A program made the translations under genes and the position numbers. A DNA stretch of 5,186 nt from an uncultured Mucispirillum sp. (GTDB taxonomy: Bacteria > Chrysiogenota > Deferribacteres > Deferribacterales > Mucispirillaceae), in contig CAMEOC010000103.1 in assembly GCA_945929285.1 (NCBI GenBank), forward strand, positions 1-5,186. Reading direction: 5' to 3'. The notes below the pieces were generated by a model. That model was not told the DNA's origin. It ran no database searches and was given only the letters and a program-made list of their open reading frames with translations. Every line of letters starts with the position of its first letter. The first letter of the stretch is position 1. Shown here piece by piece: positions 1 to 5,186 of this stretch.

Positions 1-555
1 CTTATTAATAAAGAAATAGAATACAAAAACATAGCTTTTGATAGTATTTTAATAGCTTTACAGTCTGGCAAAATTAACATAAGCATATCAGGTATGACAG
101 CAACCGATGAAAGAAGGCAGGTTGTAAATTTTTCTACTCCATACTTTATATCAAAACAAGCTATTGTTACATTAGAAGATTCTGCAATCACTAATTACGA
201 TGATTTAACAGGCAAAACAATAGGTGTTGTTCTTGGCTATACTGGCGATTTAGCAGTAACAGAAAAATATAAAGATAAAGCAAATATTATAAAATTTGAT
301 TCTGCAGACCAGTTAGTTTTAGCATTAAACTCTAAAAAAATGGATTTAGCAGTAATAGATATGGAGCCTGCTAAAAAATATGTGGAAAATAATAAAGGCT
401 TAAAACTTGTGGAAACTCCACTGGCAGAAGAAGAATATTCCATAGCTATACCAAAAGGTAACGAACAGCTTTTACAAGATATTAATAATGCCCTTGAAAC
501 ATTAAAATCAAACGGCACATACGATAAAATACATGCAAAATATTTTAAAGACTAG
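1..555 (+). CDS. Amino-acid ABC transporter substrate-binding protein (SBP_bac_3 family), 5'-truncated by window edge
   Basis: The reading frame is open from base 1 to the TAG at 553-555, giving 184 residues. The true start lies upstream. The first Met in the frame (base 94, visible residue 32) sits inside a conserved motif and is not the start. Family-3 periplasmic solute-binding proteins are usually about 240-270 aa, so the signal peptide and first lobe are missing. Visible hallmarks are the FDSILIALQSGKINISISGMT block (residues ~13-33), then TDERRQVVNFSTPYF (35-49), whose Arg 38/39 matches the ligand-carboxylate-binding Arg of this family. The hinge and second lobe follow, with LTGKTIGVVLGYTGD (69-83), and Asp120 in the DLAVID segment is placed like the ligand amino-group-binding Asp. 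The C-terminal NGTYDKIHAKYF motif (171-182) is also typical. It would bind a polar or other amino acid in the periplasm and hand it to a membrane permease. No permease or ATPase gene follows, because a terminator lies directly downstream. The exact ligand cannot be read from sequence. Confidence 0.93.
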   Translation, partial: LINKEIEYKNIAFDSILIALQSGKINISISGMTATDERRQVVNFSTPYFISKQAIVTLEDSAITNYDDLTGKTIGVVLGYTGDLAVTEKYKDKANIIKFDSADQLVLALNSKKMDLAVIDMEPAKKYVENNKGLKLVETPLAEEEYSIAIPKGNEQLLQDINNALETLKSNGTYDKIHAKYFKD

Positions 556-565
556 TTAAATATAT

Positions 566-600
566 AAGCCTGTGTGTAATATCATACAGGCTTTTTTATT
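566..600 (+). terminator. Rho-independent terminator after the binding-protein gene
   Basis: Bases 566-576 (AAGCCTGTGTG) pair with 583-593 (CATACAGGCTT) in an 11-bp stem with one G-T wobble and a 6-nt TAATAT loop. The descending arm runs into six T residues at 592-597. It starts 10 nt after the TAG stop, so it ends the upstream transcript and separates it from the ychF unit. Confidence 0.93.
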
Positions 601-689
601 TTATAGGTATAAATTTAAAATATTAACTCATATATTTTGCATATAATTTTTAAATCTTGTAATAATCATAAACATAAATAATTTATCTA

Positions 690-718
690 TTGAAAAATGT
701 AATAAAATTTTATATAAC
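690..718 (+). promoter_or_regulatory. Predicted sigma-70-type promoter for the ychF unit
   Basis: TTGAAA at 690-695 (5 of 6 to TTGACA) is separated by exactly 17 nt from TATAAC at 713-718 (5 of 6 to TATAAT). Transcription would begin near 725, leaving a leader of roughly 28 nt before ychF. A perfect TATAAT also occurs at 642-647 but has no convincing -35 partner, so it is only a second candidate. The rest of 601-752 is AT-rich, with no gene or structured RNA that I can recognise. In DNA this AT-rich, promoter-like words arise by chance, so confidence is moderate. Confidence 0.6.
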
Positions 719-741
719 ATATCTAACTTAAAATAATTTAT

Positions 742-750
742 AAAGGTGAT
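742..750 (+). promoter_or_regulatory. Ribosome binding site of ychF
   Basis: AAAGGTGAT matches the anti-Shine-Dalgarno complement (AAGGAGGTGAT) well and lies just upstream of the ATG at 753. It fixes that start codon. A similar AAGGTGA precedes moaC (2746-2752). Confidence 0.8.
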
Positions 751-752
751 TA

Positions 753-1853
753 ATGGGCTTTAGTTGTGGTATTGTAGGGCTTCCAAATGTTGGTAAGTCT
801 ACTATTTTTAATGCTTTATCAAAAGCACAAAATGCTGAAAGTGCAAACTATCCTTTTTGCACTATTGACCCAAATAGGGGCATAGTTCCTGTGCCTGATG
901 AAAGAATGGTTTTTATTACTAACCATATAAAACCAAAATCTATTGTGCCTACTACTGTTGAGTTTGTAGATATTGCAGGGCTTGTAAAAGGGGCAAGTAA
1001 AGGTGAAGGTAGAGGAAACCAGTTTTTAACCCATATACGCCAGACTGATGCTATTGCCCATGTGGTTAGGTGCTTTGAAAATGATGAAATAGTGCATGTG
1101 GAAAACCTTGTAAACCCTGCCAATGATATAGAAATTATTAATACAGAGCTTTTACTGGCTGATATGGAAATATTAGAAAAAGCCATAGCTAAAAACCAAA
1201 AAGCTACTAAAAGTGGCGATAAAGCTTTAAAGAAAAAAGTAGAAGTTTTAGAAGAATTTTTAAAATATGCAGATGAAGGGAAAGCTTTAAGGCTTTTATT
1301 AAAAGAAAAACCTGAATATATTGATGAAATTAGGGAATATAATTTTATTACCATAAAACCTATGCTTTATGTGGCAAATGTAGATGAAGATACATTATCA
1401 GAAGATAATGCACATGTGAAAAAAGTTCGTGAAATTGCTGAAGCAGAAGGGGCTGAAGTTGTAAAAATATGCGGTAAAACAGAGTGCGAGCTGCAAGATT
1501 TATCTGAAGATGAGGCAAAAGAATATTTACTTTCTTTAGGTATGGAAAAAAGCGGCCTTGACAGCTTAATAAAAAGCGGTTACGACCTGCTTGGCTTAAT
1601 TACATTTTTTACAGCAGGGGAAAAAGAAGTTCGTGCCTGGACTGTGGAAAAAGGCTCGACAGCACCACAAGCAGCAGGAAAAATACACTCTGATATTGAG
1701 CGTGGCTTTATTAGAGCAGAAGTTTGCTCTTTTGAAGATTTTGAAAAGTATAAATCACTTACCGTTGCAAAAGAAAACGGCAGGTTAAGATTAGAAGGTA
1801 AAGATTATATTGTTGAAGACGGCGATATAATGTATTTTAGGTTTAATGTATAA
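753..1853 (+). CDS. ychF: Redox/ribosome-associated P-loop ATPase/GTPase YchF (OLA1 family)
   Basis: A complete 366-aa protein, the usual family length (about 363). YchF proteins are universally conserved Obg-related P-loop NTPases that bind the ribosome and, unlike most relatives, prefer ATP. Family members have been linked to stress and translation control. The order of domains is clear. The P-loop GLPNVGKST is at residues 9-17. The switch region with YPFCTIDPN is at 33-41. The G3 motif DIAG is at 73-76, followed by LVKGASKGEGRGNQFL. An alpha-helical coiled-coil insertion lies at about 128-200. The G4-position motif NVDE (209-212) replaces the NKxD of true GTPases, as is usual in YchF. A C-terminal TGS domain spans about 281-364 (LITFFTAGEKEVRAW; GKIHSDIERGFIRAEV). 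The start is supported by the Shine-Dalgarno at 742-750 and the canonical MGFSCGIVG N-terminus. It is the first gene of a four-gene run, and its last 8 nt are shared with the next gene. Confidence 0.97.
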   Translation: MGFSCGIVGLPNVGKSTIFNALSKAQNAESANYPFCTIDPNRGIVPVPDERMVFITNHIKPKSIVPTTVEFVDIAGLVKGASKGEGRGNQFLTHIRQTDAIAHVVRCFENDEIVHVENLVNPANDIEIINTELLLADMEILEKAIAKNQKATKSGDKALKKKVEVLEEFLKYADEGKALRLLLKEKPEYIDEIREYNFITIKPMLYVANVDEDTLSEDNAHVKKVREIAEAEGAEVVKICGKTECELQDLSEDEAKEYLLSLGMEKSGLDSLIKSGYDLLGLITFFTAGEKEVRAWTVEKGSTAPQAAGKIHSDIERGFIRAEVCSFEDFEKYKSLTVAKENGRLRLEGKDYIVEDGDIMYFRFNV

Positions 1854-2742
1854 GTTTATTATTTTATTTATATTATTACTTTTTGTAGTAAATACTTCAT
1901 ATGCAGAAACTATTGCAGAAAGTATTGTAGCACCTAAGGGGCAAAATTTTGCAGATAATGAAGAAGCGGAAAACCCAGATGAAGCAGGTGCTGCCATGCC
2001 TAGTGTTGGTATATCTGAAGAAAAAGTTATTGTGGAAGTGGTAGAAGGTGTAGGTCATATTCCATATAATAGAATGGCTTTTAGAGATAAACCTTCACTT
2101 ACAGGCAGAGTATTAAGGTATTCTTCTGGGGCTGAAAAAGTATTATTAATTGGGGAAACTCCAGAGTGGTATAAGGTTATAATGTATAATAATAAAGAAG
2201 CATATATTCAAAAAAAATATGTGCGTACCACAAAGCTTTTTATGGATGAAACCGTTTCTAAAAATAAAATGAATAAAACATTATCCATAGAATTAGATGA
2301 TTTGCTTGTTAAGTTTGAAGAAACCCTGCGAAACTCCAATTATGCTAAAAAAAACCAAATACGGCCAGTATTTAAGCTGGTTGAATCAAAAAATGATAAA
2401 AATATTGTTACATTAATATTTTATTATTCTTGTGCCAATACAAAAGGCGAGCCTGTGCCATCATATAATAATAACGACTTATATGCTTATATGCAGCAGT
2501 TTGTAGAGCTTATATTAGGAAGGCTTATACTTGCCCCTGCAGAAGAATTTAACATAGTAATAAAAGTGCCAACTTATGATGATACAGGTAATGTGATTGA
2601 TTATAATAAAGAGTATGCTCTTATTCACTTAAACCCTGCAAATGTTAATATGGAAGAAGTTCGCAGTAAAAATGTTTCTATATTAAGTTTAGCAGAAAGC
2701 ACTGTGCCTGTGAAAGACTTATTTAAAACATATCCCAAATAA
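1846..2742 (+). CDS. Exported SH3b-domain protein of unknown function
   Basis: A complete 298-aa protein that I cannot assign to a named family. Residues 1-20 look like a Sec signal peptide: Lys3, a hydrophobic core from Phe4 to Val15, then an S-Y-A site with likely cleavage between Ala20 and Glu21. There is no lipobox Cys, so it is probably periplasmic or secreted rather than a lipoprotein. Residues ~35-50 form an acidic, Ala-rich linker. Residues ~62-128 resemble a bacterial SH3 (SH3b/SH3_3) domain: an N-R-x-x-x-R-D-K-P-S start, then GETPEWYKVIMYNNKEAYIQ and KYV. Such domains often bind peptidoglycan. The C-terminal ~150 residues are mixed alpha/beta, with no motif that I recognise. The ATG overlaps the ychF stop (ATGTATAA) and has only a weak upstream TAGGT (1838-1842), which suggests translational coupling. 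moaC follows after 14 nt. The exported location and SH3 fold are inferred; the function is unknown. Confidence 0.85.
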   Translation: MYKFIILFILLLFVVNTSYAETIAESIVAPKGQNFADNEEAENPDEAGAAMPSVGISEEKVIVEVVEGVGHIPYNRMAFRDKPSLTGRVLRYSSGAEKVLLIGETPEWYKVIMYNNKEAYIQKKYVRTTKLFMDETVSKNKMNKTLSIELDDLLVKFEETLRNSNYAKKNQIRPVFKLVESKNDKNIVTLIFYYSCANTKGEPVPSYNNNDLYAYMQQFVELILGRLILAPAEEFNIVIKVPTYDDTGNVIDYNKEYALIHLNPANVNMEEVRSKNVSILSLAESTVPVKDLFKTYPK

Positions 2743-2756
2743 TATAAGGTGAAAAT

Positions 2757-3233
2757 ATGGAATTTACTCATTTTGACAGTAAAGGGGCAAGCCGTATGGT
2801 AGATGTTAGTATGAAGGCACCTACTAAAAGGCAGGCTGTAGCTTCCGGCAAAGTTACCATGAAAAAAGAAACTCTGCAGCAGATTATAGATATGAGCATA
2901 AAAAAAGGTAATGTTTTTGAAGTGGCAAGAATAGCAGCTATTATGGCTGTGAAGCAAACCCCTCACTTAATACCTTTATGCCACCCCCTTGCCATTTCTT
3001 CTGTTAATGTGGAATTTGATTATAACCTGGAGAAAGGGGAAGTGTATATTGAAGTAGTAGTAGCCCTAGATGATAAAACAGGGGTGGAAATGGAAGCTTT
3101 AACAGGTGTTTCTGTGGCAGCCCTTACCATATATGATATGTGTAAAGCAGTAGATAAAGATATGATAATAAGCGATATTATGCTTATGAAAAAATCTGGC
3201 GGTAAAAGTGGCGAATATATACGCCAAAAATAA
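2757..3233 (+). CDS. moaC: Cyclic pyranopterin monophosphate synthase MoaC
   Basis: A complete 158-aa protein, the standard length for MoaC. It converts the MoaA product 3',8-cyclo-7,8-dihydro-GTP into cyclic pyranopterin monophosphate, the first isolable intermediate of molybdenum cofactor synthesis, in the cytoplasm. Conserved blocks include MVDVSMKA (14-21), KKGNVFEVARIAAI (49-62), LIPLCHPL (71-78), KTGVEMEALTGVSVAALTIYDMCKA (107-131) and KSGGKSGEY (146-154). By recalled alignment to the E. coli enzyme, the active-site residues are all present, shifted by one: Lys50, His76, Glu111, Glu113, Asp127 and Lys130. The start is backed by AAGGTGA at 2746-2752, four nt before the ATG. No other moa gene lies in the window, so the remaining cofactor genes must be elsewhere. 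It lies 14 nt from each neighbour, which implies cotranscription. Confidence 0.97.
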   Translation: MEFTHFDSKGASRMVDVSMKAPTKRQAVASGKVTMKKETLQQIIDMSIKKGNVFEVARIAAIMAVKQTPHLIPLCHPLAISSVNVEFDYNLEKGEVYIEVVVALDDKTGVEMEALTGVSVAALTIYDMCKAVDKDMIISDIMLMKKSGGKSGEYIRQK

Positions 3234-3247
3234 ATTAGGGTAATATT

Positions 3248-4054
3248 ATGGATTATAATATTGTTTTTGATGCACTAAAAACATCACTAAAAAATGCCTT
3301 TGAAAAAACAGGTGCAAAAAAGGCGGTAATAGGTATTTCTGGCGGTATTGATTCAGCCTGTGCCTGTGCCTGTGCCTGTGCTGCATTGGGAAGTGAAAAT
3401 GTGTTATGCTATTACCTGCCTTATAAAACATCATCAGAACATTCTTATCTTGATGCAAAAAAATTATCTGATACATTTGGTTTTAAATTAGAGATTATAG
3501 ATATTACAAAAATGGCAGATGCATTTATATCAACATGTGAAAATATTACACCTTTAAGAAAAGGCAATATTATGGCAAGGTGTAGAATGATTTGCCTTTT
3601 TGATAAAGCAGCAGAGCATAACGGCATTGTTTTAGGCACAAGCAATAGAACAGAAATGCTTTTAGGATATGGCACATGGTATGGCGATACTGCAAGCAGT
3701 ATAAATGTAGTAGGTGAGCTTTATAAAAGGGAAGTTTATGGGGTTAGTGCTGCTGCTGGCATACCTGAAAGTATTATGAAAAAAGCTCCAACGGCAGATT
3801 TATGGCAGGGGCAGACAGATGAAGCAGAAATAGGATACAGCTATGAAATGCTTGATAATATTTTTTATGATATAGAGCAAAATAATTATGATATTTCAAA
3901 GCTTTATGCAAAATATAATAAAGAAGATGTGAAAAACATAGTAAAAAGGGTTATTAGAAACAGCTTTAAAAGAAGCACACCTTTTATATGTTACAGCAAA
4001 ATTGAAAATAGAAATAAAATTGATGAAAACAAGTTTTTAAATCTTGAAATATAA
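3248..4054 (+). CDS. nadE: NH3-dependent NAD+ synthetase NadE
   Basis: A complete 268-aa protein matching the short, ammonia-using class (no N-terminal nitrilase/glutaminase domain). It adenylates nicotinate adenine dinucleotide with ATP and amidates it to NAD+. The ATP-pyrophosphatase loop SGGIDS is at residues 31-36. Further family blocks are LPYKTSS (57-63), RKGNIMARCRM (104-114), GTSNRTEMLLGYGTWYGD (130-147), GELYKREVY (156-164) and PTADLWQGQTDEAEIGYSYE (181-200). Residues 37-44, the helix right after the ATP loop, are alternating Ala-Cys encoded by a perfect hexanucleotide repeat. By recalled alignment the segment keeps the family's spacing to the LP(Y) strand. The last ~18 residues are a Lys/Asn-rich tail beyond the usual end. 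The Shine-Dalgarno is a modest AGGGT at 3237-3241. The gene ends the compact ychF unit; guaB, which consumes NAD+, follows 81 nt later. Confidence 0.96.
   Translation: MDYNIVFDALKTSLKNAFEKTGAKKAVIGISGGIDSACACACACAALGSENVLCYYLPYKTSSEHSYLDAKKLSDTFGFKLEIIDITKMADAFISTCENITPLRKGNIMARCRMICLFDKAAEHNGIVLGTSNRTEMLLGYGTWYGDTASSINVVGELYKREVYGVSAAAGIPESIMKKAPTADLWQGQTDEAEIGYSYEMLDNIFYDIEQNNYDISKLYAKYNKEDVKNIVKRVIRNSFKRSTPFICYSKIENRNKIDENKFLNLEI
3356..3381 (+). repeat. In-frame hexanucleotide tandem repeat (GCCTGT)x4 plus 2 nt
   Basis: Four perfect copies of GCCTGT occupy 3356-3361, 3362-3367, 3368-3373 and 3374-3379, followed by a partial GC. They start exactly on codon 37 of nadE and encode (Ala-Cys)x4. 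The unit length is a multiple of three, so gain or loss of copies would add or remove two residues without shifting the frame. Confidence 0.97.
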
Positions 4055-4077
4055 TATACAATTATGTTAGTATATTA
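4052..4077. repeat. Perfect 8-bp inverted repeat between nadE and guaB
   Basis: TAATATAC at 4052-4059 is mirrored by GTATATTA at 4070-4077 across a 10-nt spacer. The left arm begins on the nadE stop codon, and the right arm overlaps the possible guaB -35 region. There is no following T-run, so it is not a standard terminator. It could be an operator or a weak hairpin, but 8-bp palindromic arms are not rare in such AT-rich DNA. Confidence 0.4.
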
Positions 4078-4094
4078 GAATAAGATTTTATAAT
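4067..4094 (+). promoter_or_regulatory. Possible guaB promoter
   Basis: A perfect -10 hexamer TATAAT lies at 4089-4094. The best -35 candidate at acceptable spacing is TTAGTA at 4067-4072 (3 of 6, 16-nt spacer). The leader to the GTG would be about 35 nt. The weak -35 leaves open activation by a factor, or simple read-through from nadE, since no terminator is visible between the two genes. Confidence 0.4.
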
Positions 4095-4124
4095 AAATAT
4101 GATTATTACTTTTCATTATTATTT

Positions 4125-4132
4125 GGGAGGAA
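4125..4132 (+). promoter_or_regulatory. Strong ribosome binding site fixing the guaB GTG start
   Basis: GGGAGGAA contains the full GGAGG core (4126-4130), five nt before GTG at 4136. It is the strongest Shine-Dalgarno in the window. An in-frame TGA at 4100-4102 and the absence of any in-frame ATG between it and 4136 rule out a longer ATG-initiated form. Confidence 0.88.
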
Positions 4133-4135
4133 TTT

Positions 4136-5186
4136 GTGGATAAATTTACTCAATACTACGAAAGTAAATTCGTAGGTGAGGCACTTACTTTTGATGATGT
4201 GCTTATTAGTCCGGCATATTCAAATATACTGCCGTCTGATGTTTTAACTGCTACAAAATTAACAAACACTATTTCTTTAAACATACCAATAGTTTCAGCT
4301 GCTATGGATACTGTTACAGAAGCTAGGCTTGCAATAGCTATGGCTCAAGTTGGCGGCCTTGGCTTTATTCATAAAAATATGTCTATTGAAAGGCAGGCAG
4401 ATGAAGTAGATAAAGTTAAGCGTTCTGAAAGCGGTATGATAGTTGACCCTATTACCATAGACCCAGACCAAACCATAGGGGATGCCTGGGAACTTATGAC
4501 AAAATATAAAATCTCTGGTATTCCTGTTGTAAAAAACGGTAAATTACAGGGTATTTTAACAAATAGAGATTTAAGGTTTGTTCGCGATACTACTTCCAAA
4601 GTTTCAGAATATATGACAAGTAAAAACTTAGTAACTGTTCCTGTGGGCACTTCCTTTGAAGAAGCCATAAAACATTTACATGAGCATAGAATAGAAAAAC
4701 TTTTAGTGGTAGATGATAACTACTGCTTAAAAGGGCTTATTACTATTAAAGATATTAATAAACGCATTAAATATCCTCTTGCTTCTAAAGATAAAATAGG
4801 CAGGCTTTTAGCAGGTGCTGCTGTGGGCACTGCTGCTGATACTTTAGAAAGGGTGGAAGAACTTGTTAATAAAAATGTAGATATTATTACAGTAGATACA
4901 GCCCACGGCCATTCTCAAAAAGTTTTAGATACTGTAAACCAAATAAAACGCAAGTTTCCTGATTTGCAGGTGGTAGCAGGTAATGTGGCAACAAGTGAAG
5001 CCGTTTTAGCTTTAGCAAAAGCAGGGGCAGACTGTGTTAAAGTTGGTATTGGACCTGGCTCCATATGCACCACAAGAATAGTTGCAGGTGTTGGTGTTCC
5101 TCAAATTACTGCAGTGCTTGACTGTGCAGCAGCAGCAAAAGAAGCAGGTATTCCAATAATTGCAGATGGTGGCATAAAATATTCTG
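4136..5186 (+). CDS. guaB: Inosine-5'-monophosphate dehydrogenase GuaB, 3'-truncated by window edge
   Basis: The frame opens with GTG at 4136 and stays open to the window end: 350 full codons of a protein usually about 485-490 aa. The enzyme oxidises IMP to XMP with NAD+, the committed step to guanine nucleotides. The N-terminus has the typical [13 protein letters not shown] (17-29), then [18 protein letters not shown] and [11 protein letters not shown]. Two CBS domains interrupt the barrel at about 101-150 and 160-215; in this family they bind regulatory purine nucleotides. The barrel resumes with [10 protein letters not shown] (222-231), the NAD-contacting DTAHGHS (254-260), GNVAT (282-286) and the signature [11 protein letters not shown] (304-314) with catalytic Cys311. 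The phosphate-binding ADGGI (343-347) lies at the very edge. The mobile flap with its Arg-Tyr pair is outside the window. The next in-frame ATG is codon 57, inside the conserved N-terminal barrel, so GTG must be the start. It sits 81 nt after nadE and may be read from its own promoter or from the upstream unit. Confidence 0.97.
   Translation, partial: MDKFTQYYESKFVGEALTFDDVLISPAYSNILPSDVLTATKLTNTISLNIPIVSAAMDTVTEARLAIAMAQVGGLGFIHKNMSIERQADEVDKVKRSESGMIVDPITIDPDQTIGDAWELMTKYKISGIPVVKNGKLQGILTNRDLRFVRDTTSKVSEYMTSKNLVTVPVGTSFEEAIKHLHEHRIEKLLVVDDNYCLKGLITIKDINKRIKYPLASKDKIGRLLAGAAVGTAADTLERVEELVNKNVDIITVDTAHGHSQKVLDTVNQIKRKFPDLQVVAGNVATSEAVLALAKAGADCVKVGIGPGSICTTRIVAGVGVPQITAVLDCAAAAKEAGIPIIADGGIKYS

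Noticed and set aside
94..555. Start of the binding protein at the ATG at base 94
   Set aside because: The frame is open and conserved family sequence continues upstream to base 1. That Met is in the conserved SGMTATDER stretch, so the gene is cut by the window edge rather than starting here.
601..752. Possible riboswitch or small RNA in the ychF leader
   Set aside because: The region is almost pure A/T with only trivial palindromes (AAAATAT 617-623 with ATATTTT 632-638), no conserved aptamer-like sequence, and a predicted leader of only about 28 nt.
848..1354. Long minus-strand open frame (168 codons) opposite ychF
   Set aside because: It lies fully inside an unambiguous ychF coding region, its translation is Ser/Phe/Ile-rich as expected of an antisense shadow, and it has no motifs.
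3246..3476. Minus-strand open frame with a His-Arg repeat (HRHRHRHR) opposite nadE
   Set aside because: It is the reverse-complement reading of the GCCTGT repeat inside a certain nadE gene. It has no credible ribosome site, and no family is recognised.
4055..4135. Purine riboswitch or attenuator upstream of guaB
   Set aside because: The 81-nt spacer is too short for an aptamer plus expression platform and shows no GC-containing helices or T-run terminator.
569..4645. Word CCTGTG recurring outside the nadE repeat (569, 888, 2452, 2707, 4640), considered as an uptake or chi-like signal
   Set aside because: Most copies are in-frame coding sequence (Pro-Val type codon pairs) and one is part of the terminator stem. 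Spacing is irregular and a single window is too small to show over-representation. A genome-wide word count on both strands would settle it.

Overview
This window comes from a low-GC bacterial chromosome. The DNA is strongly AT-rich by eye, codons are A/T-ending, and four of the five visible stop codons are TAA. All genes are on the + strand. It carries five recognisable housekeeping genes and one uncharacterised secreted protein gene. A lipid- or membrane-exported SH3 protein, a periplasmic-type amino-acid binding protein and a molybdopterin gene fit a Gram-negative anaerobe or microaerophile. The Deferribacterota (for example Mucispirillum-like organisms) are my best guess, but this is an impression from protein style and not proven by the sequence.

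Layout: (1) 1-555 is the 3' part of an amino-acid ABC transporter substrate-binding protein, closed by a strong intrinsic terminator at 566-597. (2) 556-752 is an AT-rich intergenic region holding that terminator and a good sigma-70-type promoter (690-718). (3) 753-4054 is a compact four-gene transcription unit: ychF, an exported SH3b-domain protein that overlaps ychF by 8 nt, moaC after a 14-nt gap, and nadE after another 14-nt gap. (4) 4055-4135 is a short spacer with a possible promoter and an 8-bp inverted repeat. (5) 4136 to the window end is the first ~350 codons of guaB, which starts with GTG and runs off the edge.

How the genes relate: NadE makes NAD+, which is the co-substrate of the downstream IMP dehydrogenase. 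GuaB commits IMP to guanine nucleotides, and GTP is the starting material for the MoaA/MoaC step of molybdenum cofactor synthesis. YchF is a nucleotide-binding, ribosome-associated P-loop ATPase/GTPase. This metabolic link is an inference from neighbourhood and may be coincidental.

I found no mobile element, CRISPR array, RNA gene or obviously novel defence or biosynthetic system. The most distinctive signal is a perfect 4 x 6-bp tandem repeat inside nadE. It turns the helix just after the ATP-binding SGGIDS loop into alternating Ala-Cys residues. The second is the uncharacterised exported SH3b protein wedged between ychF and moaC.
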